NCBI GenBank assembly: GCA_035967975.1
Contig: JAWQFQ010000017.1
Span: forward strand, 1 to 64,000
DNA: 64,000 bases
Direction of reading: 5' to 3'
From: Scytonema sp035967975
GTDB taxonomy: Bacteria; Cyanobacteriota; Cyanobacteriia; Cyanobacteriales; Nostocaceae
Shown: positions 36,508 through 44,646 of the stretch, piece after piece
How positions within the stretch are numbered: the first letter of the stretch is position 1
Layout: every line of letters begins with the position of its first letter
Translations under genes and position numbers: made by a program
The notes under the pieces: generated by a model
The model's database searches: none
Told to the model about the DNA's origin: nothing
Seen by the model: only the letters and a program-made list of their open reading frames with translations

Positions 36508-37188
36508 TTACTCTTGATTCGTTGCTTCTTGCAAAGCTTTTTGAATATCAGAAATGAACACAGCATACATCCCACGCAAATCCCCTACTTTGAAGTTGTA
36601 AGCTAAATCTTGAGGATACTTATCTTGAACAAATTGAGGGCGATTGTCTTTTGCTCCATGACATACTAAACAACTAGCCTCTACATTAATACGTCGATAG
36701 TAGCGAGTCCCTGCTTGTTCATTCAGGGTTTCTCGCTCCCAAAAGCCTATAAGCTTAGGATTTTGCTCAAATTTTGTCAGCGCCATCTTACTATGCAAAT
36801 TATCAGGTGCATGGGCAGGATTGCGATACTTAGCAGCAATTTGCTTAACTTGCCAGTCGTTTTCTTGACTCAGTTGTGCTGCTCTCATTCCTACTGGACG
36901 GCAAATTTCTTTCATTGTTTGGATTGTTGGTTCTTCTTGAGTTCTTTCCAAAGTAGAAGCTAACCCAGACCTCATAGCATCAAGGTTTTCAATGTCCTCA
37001 ATTGCTCGTGCTAGTTCAGCTGGATTGGGTATATTAGGCTCCGCCCATGCTCTTACCGGATTGAGGCTCAATACCAAAAAAGTTAGACTAATACACAATA
37101 TCAATCGGTATAAATTTTGTAACCTGCTTTTCAACATGATGCTTGCACCCATAAATTCTTTGAAGAAGGCATTAAATAATTTGCCCAT
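36508..37188 (-). CDS. Tll0287-like (DUF3365) c-type haem protein
   Basis: A 226-residue exported protein of the Tll0287 type. A leader (about 20-48, ending VRAWA) targets it to the lumen or periplasm. The fold is PAS-like with a covalent haem site CxxCH: Cys173, Cys176, His177 (ASCLVCHGAKDNRP). Another Cys (96) lies in MKEICRPVG. Known Tll0287 is a haem protein of unknown role, possibly a redox or gas sensor. Preferred start: ATG 37188, behind AAGG. It is followed by DUF3122 after 12 bp, and lies directly downstream of the D1'-type psbA on the same strand. Confidence 0.85.
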   Translation of the reverse strand: MGKLFNAFFKEFMGASIMLKSRLQNLYRLILCISLTFLVLSLNPVRAWAEPNIPNPAELARAIEDIENLDAMRSGLASTLERTQEEPTIQTMKEICRPVGMRAAQLSQENDWQVKQIAAKYRNPAHAPDNLHSKMALTKFEQNPKLIGFWERETLNEQAGTRYYRRINVEASCLVCHGAKDNRPQFVQDKYPQDLAYNFKVGDLRGMYAVFISDIQKALQEATNQE

Positions 37189-37232
37189 AGATAAACCTTG
37201 ACATTTAAGCCACTGAGTTAAAGCTCTCTATG

Positions 37233-37277
37233 TTATATCACTATATGATTATATAAAAAATTTAAAATATTGAGCAA
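37233..37277 (-). promoter_or_regulatory. Promoter of the haem-protein operon with an overlapping palindrome
   Basis: On the minus strand: -35 TTGCTC (37277-37272), 18-bp spacer, perfect -10 TATAAT (37253-37248). A 24-bp dyad at 37233-37256 (outer arms TTATAT / ATATAA) covers the -10 and the likely start site. The placement suits repression by a dimeric regulator. Confidence 0.5.
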
Positions 37278-37301
37278 AAAAAAGTGCCTTAAAGAAGGCA
37301 C
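37276..37301 (-). terminator. Rho-independent terminator of psbA
   Basis: Perfect seven-base stem GTGCCTT / AAGGCAC with loop CTTT on the minus strand, followed by eight T residues. It lies about 50 bases after the psbA stop and ends the psbA transcript. Confidence 0.88.
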
Positions 37302-37352
37302 CAATCTAATTTCTCAAAAGCGAGGGAACGATTTTATACGGACACAGATGAG

Positions 37353-38435
37353 CTAGCTAGCGATCGCAGGTGCAATCAGAGCAACAGGCTGTGCATCACC
37401 AGAAGCTAAATCGAGAGGGAAGTTGTGAGCATTACGTTCGTGCATCACTTCAATACCAAGATTTGCTCTGTTGAGGAGATCCGCCCAAGTGTTAATAGTC
37501 CGTCCTTGGCTATCAAGAATAGAACTATTGAAGTTAAACCCATTCAGGTTAAACGCCATTGTGCTAATACCCAAAGCTGCAAACCAAATTCCGACAACGG
37601 GCCAAGCAGCTAAGAAAAAGTGCAAGGAACGGGAGTTATTGAAGCTAGCGTATTGGAAGATTAACCGTCCAAAGTAACCATGAGCCGCCACAATATTGTA
37701 AGTTTCTTCCTCTTGACCGAACTTGTAACCAACATTCATTGATTCCACTTCTGTGGTTTCTCTGACCAAGCTGGAGGTCACTAAAGAACCGTGCATTGCT
37801 GCAAACAAGGCTCCTCCGAATACCCCTGCAACACCTAGCATATGGAACGGGTGCATAAGAACGTTGTGTTCAGGAGAAAACACAATCATAAAGTTAAACG
37901 TTCCAGAAATACCAAGCATCATGCCATCGGAAAAGCTACCTTGTCCAATCGGATAGATGAGCAGTACTGCTGTAGCAGCCGCAACAGGGGCAGAAAAAGC
38001 AACAGCAATCCAAGGACGCATTCCCAGTCGATAGCTTAATTCCCACTGACGACCCATATAGGCGTAAATAGCAATCAAGAAATGAAGCACAATCAGTTGA
38101 TATGGACCGCCATTGTAAAGCCATTCATCAAGGGTTGCAGCTTCCCAAATAGGATACAAGTGCAAGCCAATAGCAGCCGAGCTAGGGACAACAGTAGCTG
38201 AGATGATGTTGTTTCCGTAGAGGAGTGAACCCGACACAGGTTCCCTGATGCCATCAACATCAACTGGAGGCGCAGCAACAAAGGCTAGGGTAAATACAAT
38301 TGCAGCGACTAATGCTGTGGGAATTAACAAAACTCCAAACCAACCAATATATAATCGGTTTTCAGTACTGGTAATCCAGCTACAGAAATTTTCCCACAGG
38401 CTTATGCCCCTACGCTGTGTAATGGTAGTTGTCAT
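37353..38435 (-). CDS. psbA: Photosystem II D1 protein, D1' (low-oxygen) isoform
   Basis: The PSII reaction-centre D1 protein, 360 residues, five membrane helices. Tyr161 (Y-Z), Asp170, Glu189, His190, His198, Ser264, His272 and the C-terminal cleavage region (DLASGDAQ) are present, so it should bind cofactors and the Mn cluster. It carries the D1' signature residues Ala80, Leu158 and Ala286, plus Met173 (Pro in usual D1), Ala144, Phe147 and Gln130. D1' variants are known to be expressed in low oxygen (for example Synechocystis psbA1, Thermosynechococcus psbA2). It has its own promoter with an operator-like dyad and its own terminator. Confidence 0.96.
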   Translation of the reverse strand: MTTTITQRRGISLWENFCSWITSTENRLYIGWFGVLLIPTALVAAIVFTLAFVAAPPVDVDGIREPVSGSLLYGNNIISATVVPSSAAIGLHLYPIWEAATLDEWLYNGGPYQLIVLHFLIAIYAYMGRQWELSYRLGMRPWIAVAFSAPVAAATAVLLIYPIGQGSFSDGMMLGISGTFNFMIVFSPEHNVLMHPFHMLGVAGVFGGALFAAMHGSLVTSSLVRETTEVESMNVGYKFGQEEETYNIVAAHGYFGRLIFQYASFNNSRSLHFFLAAWPVVGIWFAALGISTMAFNLNGFNFNSSILDSQGRTINTWADLLNRANLGIEVMHERNAHNFPLDLASGDAQPVALIAPAIAS

Positions 38436-38495
38436 TTCTTCAAATTATGTGTAGTAGTTGTATTGCTGGCAAGCAGATTTGCTTGTTATTTAACT

Positions 38496-38524
38496 ATATA
38501 ACTTTTTAGTTATACAATTGTCAA
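38496..38524 (-). promoter_or_regulatory. psbA promoter with internal dyad
   Basis: On the minus strand: -35 TTGACA (38524-38519, perfect), 17-bp spacer, -10 TTATAT (38501-38496). An inverted repeat TATAACT / AGTTATA with a four-base centre (38497-38514) fills the space between the two boxes and touches the -10. The leader is about 50 nt. A strong promoter closed by an operator fits condition-dependent expression. Confidence 0.65.
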
Positions 38525-38583
38525 TACCCTGTAGAAAAATTTTTGACCTCTATGGTCTGGTTGCAAATCAAGGAACAACTGAT

Positions 38584-39297
38584 ATGAACGCTGGTGATAT
38601 TGTGAAACGGTATATACAAGGAGAGAGGAGTTTTCAAAAAGTAGATTTGCGAGAGGCAGAATTGATCAATGCCAACTTAAGCCTGATAGACTTTAGTCAA
38701 GCGGATTTGCGTTGCGCCCGACTTGGTAAAACAAACTTTAGTCAAGCTAGCTTTCGGGAAGCAGACCTAAGCGAAGCAATCCTTTGGGGAACAGACTTAA
38801 GTGAAGCAGATTTTTTTAGGGCGGTGTTACGTGAAGCAGACCTGACCGGTGCCAAACTCACTCAAGCATACTTAGAGGAAGCAAACTTAAGTAAAGCCAG
38901 CCTGTGTGGTGCTCATTTGAACGGTGCAAAATTATCTCGTGCGATTCTTTTTGAAGCAGACCTACGCCCCGCTTCTGACCAACCAACAGACCTAGGATAC
39001 GCCGTATTGACGGGAGCAGATTTGAGTTATGCTGACTTGGGAGCAACACTCCTGCATCATGCAAATCTAGATGGAGCAAAACTCTGTAGAGCTAAACTAA
39101 ACAGGAGAACGCAATGGGGTTCTCTGGGGACTGACCTCAGTGAAGCCAGTTTGCGTGGTGCAGACCTCAGTTACGCCGATTTAAGTGGTGCCATTTTGCG
39201 AAAAGCTGATTTGCGCGGTGCAGATTTAACAAGAACTATTCTCAATAATGCTAACTTGCAACAAGCAATCATGCCTGATGGTAGCATTCACAATTGA
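38584..39297 (+). CDS. Pentapeptide repeat protein
   Basis: About 237 residues, nearly all A(D/N)LSxA pentapeptides, forming a quadrilateral beta-helix. Start chosen at ATG 38584 (MNAGDIVKRYIQGERSF), because this head matches the pentapeptide protein at 28365; the open frame runs upstream to a TTG at 38518 inside the psbA promoter. An interruption of the repeat (ASDQPTDLGYAVLTG, about 130-145) and a second (NRRTQWGSLGTDLSE, about 178-193) break the coil. It is divergent from psbA across a shared upstream region. Function unknown. Confidence 0.85.
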   Translation: MNAGDIVKRYIQGERSFQKVDLREAELINANLSLIDFSQADLRCARLGKTNFSQASFREADLSEAILWGTDLSEADFFRAVLREADLTGAKLTQAYLEEANLSKASLCGAHLNGAKLSRAILFEADLRPASDQPTDLGYAVLTGADLSYADLGATLLHHANLDGAKLCRAKLNRRTQWGSLGTDLSEASLRGADLSYADLSGAILRKADLRGADLTRTILNNANLQQAIMPDGSIHN

Positions 39298-39315
39298 CCA
39301 GACTGCGAATCTATG

Positions 39316-39348
39316 AGAAACCCGGTTTCTTAAAGAAACCGGGTTTCT
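39316..39348. repeat. ACCCGG-type palindrome
   Basis: Arms AGAAACCCGGTTTCT and AGAAACCGGGTTTCT around the loop TAA, 18 bp after the pentapeptide gene; it may also stop its transcript. Confidence 0.8.
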
Positions 39349-39543
39349 GGACTAGTATTACACCACATAAATTCTGATAGGTAAAACCATGTTCAAGCTC
39401 ATCCTCTTTTCCACTTCCTTTGCGCTCTTTGCGTCTTCTCTTCTCTTCGAGAGGCTCCGCCAACGAGACGCTGCGCGAACGAGACGCTTCGCCAACGCGA
39501 ATGCGGTTTTTTATTTACCCATCAAAATCAATGTGGTGGACTA

Positions 39544-39597
39544 CTAGAGCGCCGTTACAGAAATCCTAAAAACCCGGTTTCTTCGCGGATGGTAAAT
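39544..39597 (-). mobile_element. Partial copy of the MITE-like element
   Basis: One end of the element described at 48069-48195: terminal CTAGAGCGCCGTTACAG, then AACCCGGTTTCTTCGCGGAT. The other end is missing and the sequence runs into a GTTCGCGGAGCGTCCC-type repeat. The surrounding 39299-39717 holds no gene, only dispersed repeats (another at 39440-39505). Confidence 0.65.
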
Positions 39598-39717
39598 ACA
39601 TGCGTTCGCGGAGCGTCCCGGAGGGAAGACAGCGCAACTACGAACCATTAAAGAATTTGTCCCGTGTTTGTCACTTTCTCTTGATATTCTCTTTCAAAGA
39701 GTTTGGTGTTGATTAAG

Positions 39718-40845
39718 ATGAAGTCTTTAGTCACAAATCAAGACTATAGAGTTAAACACACAGATATTTCTGAGCAAAATCGGGCTGATAGGAATGGTTC
39801 ATTCAGTTTCAATGGTAATCAATGGAGTTGGTTGGAAAAGACTAATAATCCTGTTTTAAAAGAATTATGGGCACGAAGGGCAGATGTTACAAATAGCGAT
39901 TTTAATGTTTCACCTCCCACTGAGTCTCTACTTCCTACTGAGCCTAATAACTCTCTTGTCATTCCAGCAGAAAACACGCAGGTTTCTGGAGCAGATCGGG
40001 TTGAGACAATTGAGGTAGGGTCTGGAGGAGAAGCCATAAATCTATTTAGTGGAAATAATGATAATACTGGTACAGCCACACCAGATGGTAGCAATCCTAC
40101 TGAGCCCATAGGTAGTGAGAATAACTCAAACGAACCAAGCACAGTCGTAAGTCTTTCCAATGGAGTCGATCCGTTGATAGGGGTGACAGATTCAAAAATA
40201 CAAGCTGGCAAGGAATACAAGGGTGAAGGAACTTTTTATGGTGCTACTGGAGCAGGACATTGTAGCTATGATCCTGTAAAACCAGGGGAACCCCTATTGA
40301 TTGCTGCAATGAATCACGAACAGTACAACAACGCTGAGGCTTGTGGTTCTTATGTAGAGGTATCTGGACCTAAGCAAGAAGAAGGCGCTGAACCAATTGT
40401 GGTGAAAATTGTGGATGAATGTCCGGAGTGTAAGCCCGGTGACCTCGATTTGAGTCCTCAAGCTTTTGAAATGATTGGTAACCCAAATGATGGTCGCATT
40501 CCCATTAGTTGGCACTTGGTCAATCCTGAAAAAACAGACCCAATTGTGTATCACTCTAAGGAAGGAAGTACAAACGAATATTGGACCGCCATCCAAATTC
40601 GTAATTCTAATGCTCCTATTTCAAAGTTAGAAATGCTAGAAGATAACGGTTCGTGGACAGAGCTTCAGCTCGAACCCTACAACTATTTTGTTGATAGCAA
40701 TGGTATTGGTGCAGGAGAGCACACCTTCCGCCTCACCAATACTCTCGGGCAAATCATCACCGAAACCTTTGAACCTGCTATTGGCGGTCAGGATATTGTC
40801 AGCCAATATCAGTTTCCTTCAACTCCCTTCCCAACACCTAGCTAA
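39718..40845 (+). CDS. Bacterial expansin-like protein (EXLX1 type)
   Basis: The C-terminal 205 residues match two-domain bacterial expansins, which loosen cellulose-rich walls without hydrolysis. D1 (double-psi barrel, about 160-260) reads GEGTFYGATGAGHCSYD, then VDECPECKPGDLDLS. Asp233 and Asp244 are 11 residues apart, the spacing of Asp71 and Asp82 in Bacillus subtilis EXLX1. D2 (CBM63, about 275-365) has YWTAIQIRNSNAPISKLE, GSWTELQLEPYNYF and FRLTNTLG. The first 150 residues are acidic and disordered, and show no signal peptide. Start ATG 39718 preferred over TTG 39703. How it leaves the cell is unclear. Confidence 0.82.
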   Translation: MKSLVTNQDYRVKHTDISEQNRADRNGSFSFNGNQWSWLEKTNNPVLKELWARRADVTNSDFNVSPPTESLLPTEPNNSLVIPAENTQVSGADRVETIEVGSGGEAINLFSGNNDNTGTATPDGSNPTEPIGSENNSNEPSTVVSLSNGVDPLIGVTDSKIQAGKEYKGEGTFYGATGAGHCSYDPVKPGEPLLIAAMNHEQYNNAEACGSYVEVSGPKQEEGAEPIVVKIVDECPECKPGDLDLSPQAFEMIGNPNDGRIPISWHLVNPEKTDPIVYHSKEGSTNEYWTAIQIRNSNAPISKLEMLEDNGSWTELQLEPYNYFVDSNGIGAGEHTFRLTNTLGQIITETFEPAIGGQDIVSQYQFPSTPFPTPS

Positions 40846-40930
40846 GTACAACATTGTGTGAGTTCGTAGTAGCGCTTCAGCATGCAACAGACAGATAACT
40901 ACGAACTTTAACGCTATGAACTGTGAATTT

Positions 40931-40967
40931 CTAGAAACCCGGTATCTTTGAGATACCGGGTTTCTAG
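40931..40967. repeat. ACCCGG-type palindrome after the expansin gene
   Basis: Perfect arms CTAGAAACCCGGTATCT / AGATACCGGGTTTCTAG with a three-base loop. One of the longest perfect hairpins in the window; it lies between convergent genes. Confidence 0.85.
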
Positions 40968-41066
40968 CTTTTTACGAATGATGGGCAGATTGCTATAGTT
41001 ACGATGCATGAGCTAAAGCGCAACTACGAACCATTACGCTAATACTTCGTCAAATTATATACTGAG

Positions 41067-42143
41067 TTAACAAACCATGCTTCGAGAGGACTCTGCATCA
41101 ATGGGTTTCATGAGATAGAGTTGTAAGAGATGCCCAAGAATTGACAAACGTAAGGGAAGTGTTCGGATAAACTTGACAATTTGTGGTTGGGAACTGCGGT
41201 TAATCTCATTTATCTTTTGGTTTTTATCGGAACAGAAACCCAAACGACGGAAAAATTCAGGGTTATTAGTATTTAAAACCGCTGGAAATGCTCGTGCTGC
41301 AGTTTCGTTGGTCTTGCGAATGACTTCAGTATCAAACTCTGTTGGGTCAATTCCGAGCAAGTGATAAAAACCTGACCGTTCATGGACAGTTAGAGTGTGG
41401 GTGGCAAAAACTGATAATAGGAAAAACCTACTCCACAATCTGGCTTTCCAATTGTTCCAAAGTTGGGGTTGCGAACGCAAAAGAGCTTTAAAGATATCTC
41501 CATGACGGTTCTCGTCTTGACACCAGCTCTCAAAGTAGCGGAAGAGAGGATAAAATTGGTTTTCTGGGTGTTGTTGCAAATGATGGTAAATAATAATGTA
41601 TCGCCAGTAGCCAATTTTTTCTGATAAGTAGACGGTATAAAGAACCCACTGTATGGGAAAAAAAGTATACGTGCGTGCTTTGGTGAGATAGCCCAAATCT
41701 AAAGAAACATTAAAGTCACTCATTGCTTTGTTTAGAAACCCAGCATGGCGGGCTTCGTCACGAGCCATCAGTTGAAAGATTTCTGCCAAGATAGGATTGC
41801 GGTCTTTCAAGCGGCGTGATAACTCCTTAAACAAAAGGAACCCAGAAAACTCTGAAACACAGGAACGTTCCAGGTAATCAACGAAAGCACACCGCGCTTC
41901 CCCTTCGATATTTTCCCAAGATTGCTCAAACTCCGCATCTCGCACAAAATGATGGCGGTTGTAATCTGCTCGCATCTCTTCCAGCATCGCCTTTAATTCA
42001 GTTTCTTGAGCAGATAAATCCAAGTTAGCAGCCGTTTCAAAGTCAGTGGTGTAGAACCGAGGTGTGAGAATTGTTTCCTTTAGTGCTGTTTTTGCCCCTT
42101 TCTTCGAGGGTTCTGACGTTTGCTTTGCAGGAGTATGAACCAT
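41067..42143 (-). CDS. acsF: Mg-protoporphyrin IX monomethyl ester oxidative cyclase (AcsF/ChlA)
   Basis: A 358-residue soluble di-iron oxygenase that makes the isocyclic ring of chlorophyll from Mg-protoporphyrin monomethyl ester with O2. Typical: LTPRFYTTDFETAANLD, YNRHHFVRDAEFEQSW, the ligands ARDEARHAGFLN and WCQDENRHGDIF, and the C-terminal KTNETAARAFPAVLN. Cyanobacteria carry a normal enzyme (ChlAI) and a second one (ChlAII) used under low oxygen. Divergent positions (for example IEGEARCAFV, PIQWVLYTVYL) and the company of D1' and HemN make this a likely ChlAII, but only a tree can prove it. It depends on Ycf54 (21383). Confidence 0.9.
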   Translation of the reverse strand: MVHTPAKQTSEPSKKGAKTALKETILTPRFYTTDFETAANLDLSAQETELKAMLEEMRADYNRHHFVRDAEFEQSWENIEGEARCAFVDYLERSCVSEFSGFLLFKELSRRLKDRNPILAEIFQLMARDEARHAGFLNKAMSDFNVSLDLGYLTKARTYTFFPIQWVLYTVYLSEKIGYWRYIIIYHHLQQHPENQFYPLFRYFESWCQDENRHGDIFKALLRSQPQLWNNWKARLWSRFFLLSVFATHTLTVHERSGFYHLLGIDPTEFDTEVIRKTNETAARAFPAVLNTNNPEFFRRLGFCSDKNQKINEINRSSQPQIVKFIRTLPLRLSILGHLLQLYLMKPIDAESSRSMVC

Positions 42144-42486
42144 GATTATCTGAATAACTATTGAAAGTTGGCATCATCATACAGCTATATCGCTGGTTGG
42201 TTATCAAGTTTTAAAGCAAACTTAACAAAGTTGCTGTGGATCTAGCAAGGGTGTCACCAGGGGTGCGTCTAAACGTGTAAAAAGTTGCCAGATTTTACAC
42301 GAGTACTTAATTCTATTCGATGTGATAACATAAGCGTGTTTCTAATTCATAAACTGAGCTTTAAGCGATATTAAGAAATCCGATCTATTCAGCTGTTGAC
42401 TTTCTTAGCAATCCCTCGGCTATAGTAGCTGGAATAGATAGCACAGTATAGCCATAGCTAAAAAACAGGCGCTTATAGAAGGATTT

Positions 42487-42678
42487 TTGACAGACATGAC
42501 GGAACGTGAACAAGCCGAGCAAACCATTCGCCAACAGGTAGAGCGAGAAAAACTGCTGAGAGAAATCACCCAGCGGATTCGTCAATCCCTCGACCTCCAA
42601 ACTATTTTCGAGACCGCTTGTGAAGAAATCCGCTTAGTGATAAAGGCCGAGAGGGTGGGCATCTTCAAACACTTTTAG
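42487..42678 (+). pseudogene. PAS/GAF kinase fragment
   Basis: A 63-residue frame that reads as the junction of a PAS domain and a GAF domain: MTDMTEREQAEQ (PAC end; upstream GFL continues it), REKLLREITQRIRQSLDLQ and the start of a GAF (TACEEIRLVIKAERVGIF). It then stops abruptly. The rest of the kinase is not here. A decayed relic of a phytochrome-type sensor kinase. Confidence 0.65.
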
Positions 42679-42894
42679 CTCAATCAAAAAGAAGCCCCAC
42701 ATCTGACCCGAAGAAGAGCAGTGTGGGATGAATTTTTGATTTTTTTAACCTGCTTCGACTTTTAGAGTATCCTCTTACAGCTGAAAACGTGCAAATTGAT
42801 AAAAGAGCTTGAATCCCAGATGTGAAATTGGGATTTTCCATCAATTAAATGTTAAGTAATATTTTGTTAACAGTGTCTTCGCGCTTATCCCGAC

Positions 42895-44598
42895 CTACTT
42901 TAAGCTAGAAAACACCTGATTGACTGCTGCAACAATTCTACCGCCAGATGCCATATCAGCAGCAATTTGGACAATATGTAAGTCTAGAGATTGTTCGTGG
43001 TCATCCCAGATGTAAGGACGGTCAGCAGAAGGGGAATGTCCAACTACATCGCGTACTGCCATGTATAACTCTCGAGTTGCAGGCGACAGGGTAGCACGAG
43101 CATCGTAATGATTGGCAACCACGTAGGTGCGTAAATCAACCGCTTGCACCCCAAACATGAGAGCGATCGCCATATATTCAAAAAAGATTTCTACGCTCGT
43201 CCGTGCTAAATTCGCAGAGGCAAAGCCTTGGCTGTTAATGTTTTGGTTAAATTGCTCAGCATGAGTAGGAAATCTATCGGCGATGGAATTCCCATAGAAG
43301 GTCAATACCGGCATGATTGAGTTGCCAGCTATTTGCAGACCCTTCATCCCCATGTTCACAGTACGTTGACAATTTCCGACTAAAGAGGGTGACAGTCCGT
43401 TGTTAAATTCGGGTGCTACAAGGGAAGCGATTTGTACATCCAAATGTTTAGCCAACAAACCAATGTAATAGCGCAACTGATCCATCCCCACACCGATGTA
43501 CTGTCCCAAGAAATTACCGCCATGATAGCTAGCTTGATTTTCAACATCGATGAGTGGATTGTCAGTGACTGAGTTAATTTCCACCTCAACTTGTTTGGTA
43601 ATCTGCTCAATGCCATCGACAATCGGTCCCAAGTACTGTGGCAGACAGCGCAGTGAATAACGGTCTTGAATCAGATGAAAACCACGATAATTGTGAGAAC
43701 CATCTAATTCCTCCCTAATTAAACGTGAACCAGCAAGCAAGTTGAGTATTTGGGAAGCAGCCCATTTTTGCCCTGAATGTGGCTTCAGTTCATGAATAAA
43801 TGGGTGGAATGATTGATTAGTGCTATGAAAACCTTGAATAGCTAAGGCATGCACACCCATTGCCACCGATAATAAAACTCTGGTGTTGTACACACAGTTA
43901 GCAGCAATGCCAGTCATGACTGAGGTGCCATTTACCATTGCCAACCCTTCTTTAGGAAGGAGTTGCAATGGCTCTAAACCCAGCTTGCTAAGTGCTGTTG
44001 GCGCATTCATCTCTTTTCCATTAAAGTCAACGGTATAGCTTGGGTCTAAACCAATCAACGCTCCGGTAATGTAGGACAATGGCACCAAATCACCACTCGC
44101 ACCAATGGAACCAAATTCATAGACATGGGGTGTGACACCAGCATTTAGGAACTTTGCCATACGCTGGATTAGTTCGAGGCGGATGCCTGATGCACCGTGC
44201 AAGTGAGAGTTGATACGCAAGAGCATAGCAGCACGAACATCAGCTTGGGGTAATCGTTGTCCTGCTCCTGACTTGAGAAACCGCATCAGATTGTTCTGGA
44301 GCAATGCCGCGTGTTCAGGAGAAATCACGATATTTGCCATGCCGCCAAAGCCACTTGTCACACCGTAAATTGGCGCTCCCGATTTCACAGCATTTTGAAT
44401 GTAGTCACAGGATGCTTGCACGCCACGCATGATATCAGGAACGTTCGTTAAACTTACCTGAGTACCATGACGTGCCACACTGACTACTTCGTCTATTGTC
44501 AGATTGCGGTTACCCACAACCACAGTTTTGTCTGAATTCTCAAGCAAGCGTGATACACCACTAAAGTCAGTCTCAATCTTTGAATTTCTTGTTTTCAT
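42895..44598 (-). CDS. Phenylalanine ammonia-lyase (cyanobacterial PAL)
   Basis: An MIO-dependent aromatic amino acid lyase that converts L-phenylalanine to trans-cinnamate and ammonia. Starting at ATG 44598, behind GAGGA, it is 567 residues long, the same as the Anabaena variabilis enzyme. The MIO tripeptide Ala167-Ser168-Gly169 (SIGASGDLVPLSYITG) is at the same number. The selectivity pair in NLMRFLKSGAG is Phe-Leu as in PAL, rather than the His of tyrosine lyases or the form of histidine lyases. Tetrameric cytosolic enzyme. Neighbours (cyclase, HemN) give no clear cinnamate pathway. Confidence 0.93.
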   Translation of the reverse strand: MKTRNSKIETDFSGVSRLLENSDKTVVVGNRNLTIDEVVSVARHGTQVSLTNVPDIMRGVQASCDYIQNAVKSGAPIYGVTSGFGGMANIVISPEHAALLQNNLMRFLKSGAGQRLPQADVRAAMLLRINSHLHGASGIRLELIQRMAKFLNAGVTPHVYEFGSIGASGDLVPLSYITGALIGLDPSYTVDFNGKEMNAPTALSKLGLEPLQLLPKEGLAMVNGTSVMTGIAANCVYNTRVLLSVAMGVHALAIQGFHSTNQSFHPFIHELKPHSGQKWAASQILNLLAGSRLIREELDGSHNYRGFHLIQDRYSLRCLPQYLGPIVDGIEQITKQVEVEINSVTDNPLIDVENQASYHGGNFLGQYIGVGMDQLRYYIGLLAKHLDVQIASLVAPEFNNGLSPSLVGNCQRTVNMGMKGLQIAGNSIMPVLTFYGNSIADRFPTHAEQFNQNINSQGFASANLARTSVEIFFEYMAIALMFGVQAVDLRTYVVANHYDARATLSPATRELYMAVRDVVGHSPSADRPYIWDDHEQSLDLHIVQIAADMASGGRIVAAVNQVFSSLK

Positions 44599-44646
44599 AT
44601 TAAATTCCTCAGTAACAGTAATTGCCACCGGGAACAATGGCGGCAA

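Noticed and set aside
42403..42600. Minus-strand 71-residue frame opposite the kinase fragment
   Set aside because: The plus strand carries clear PAS/GAF text; the minus frame is its shadow.
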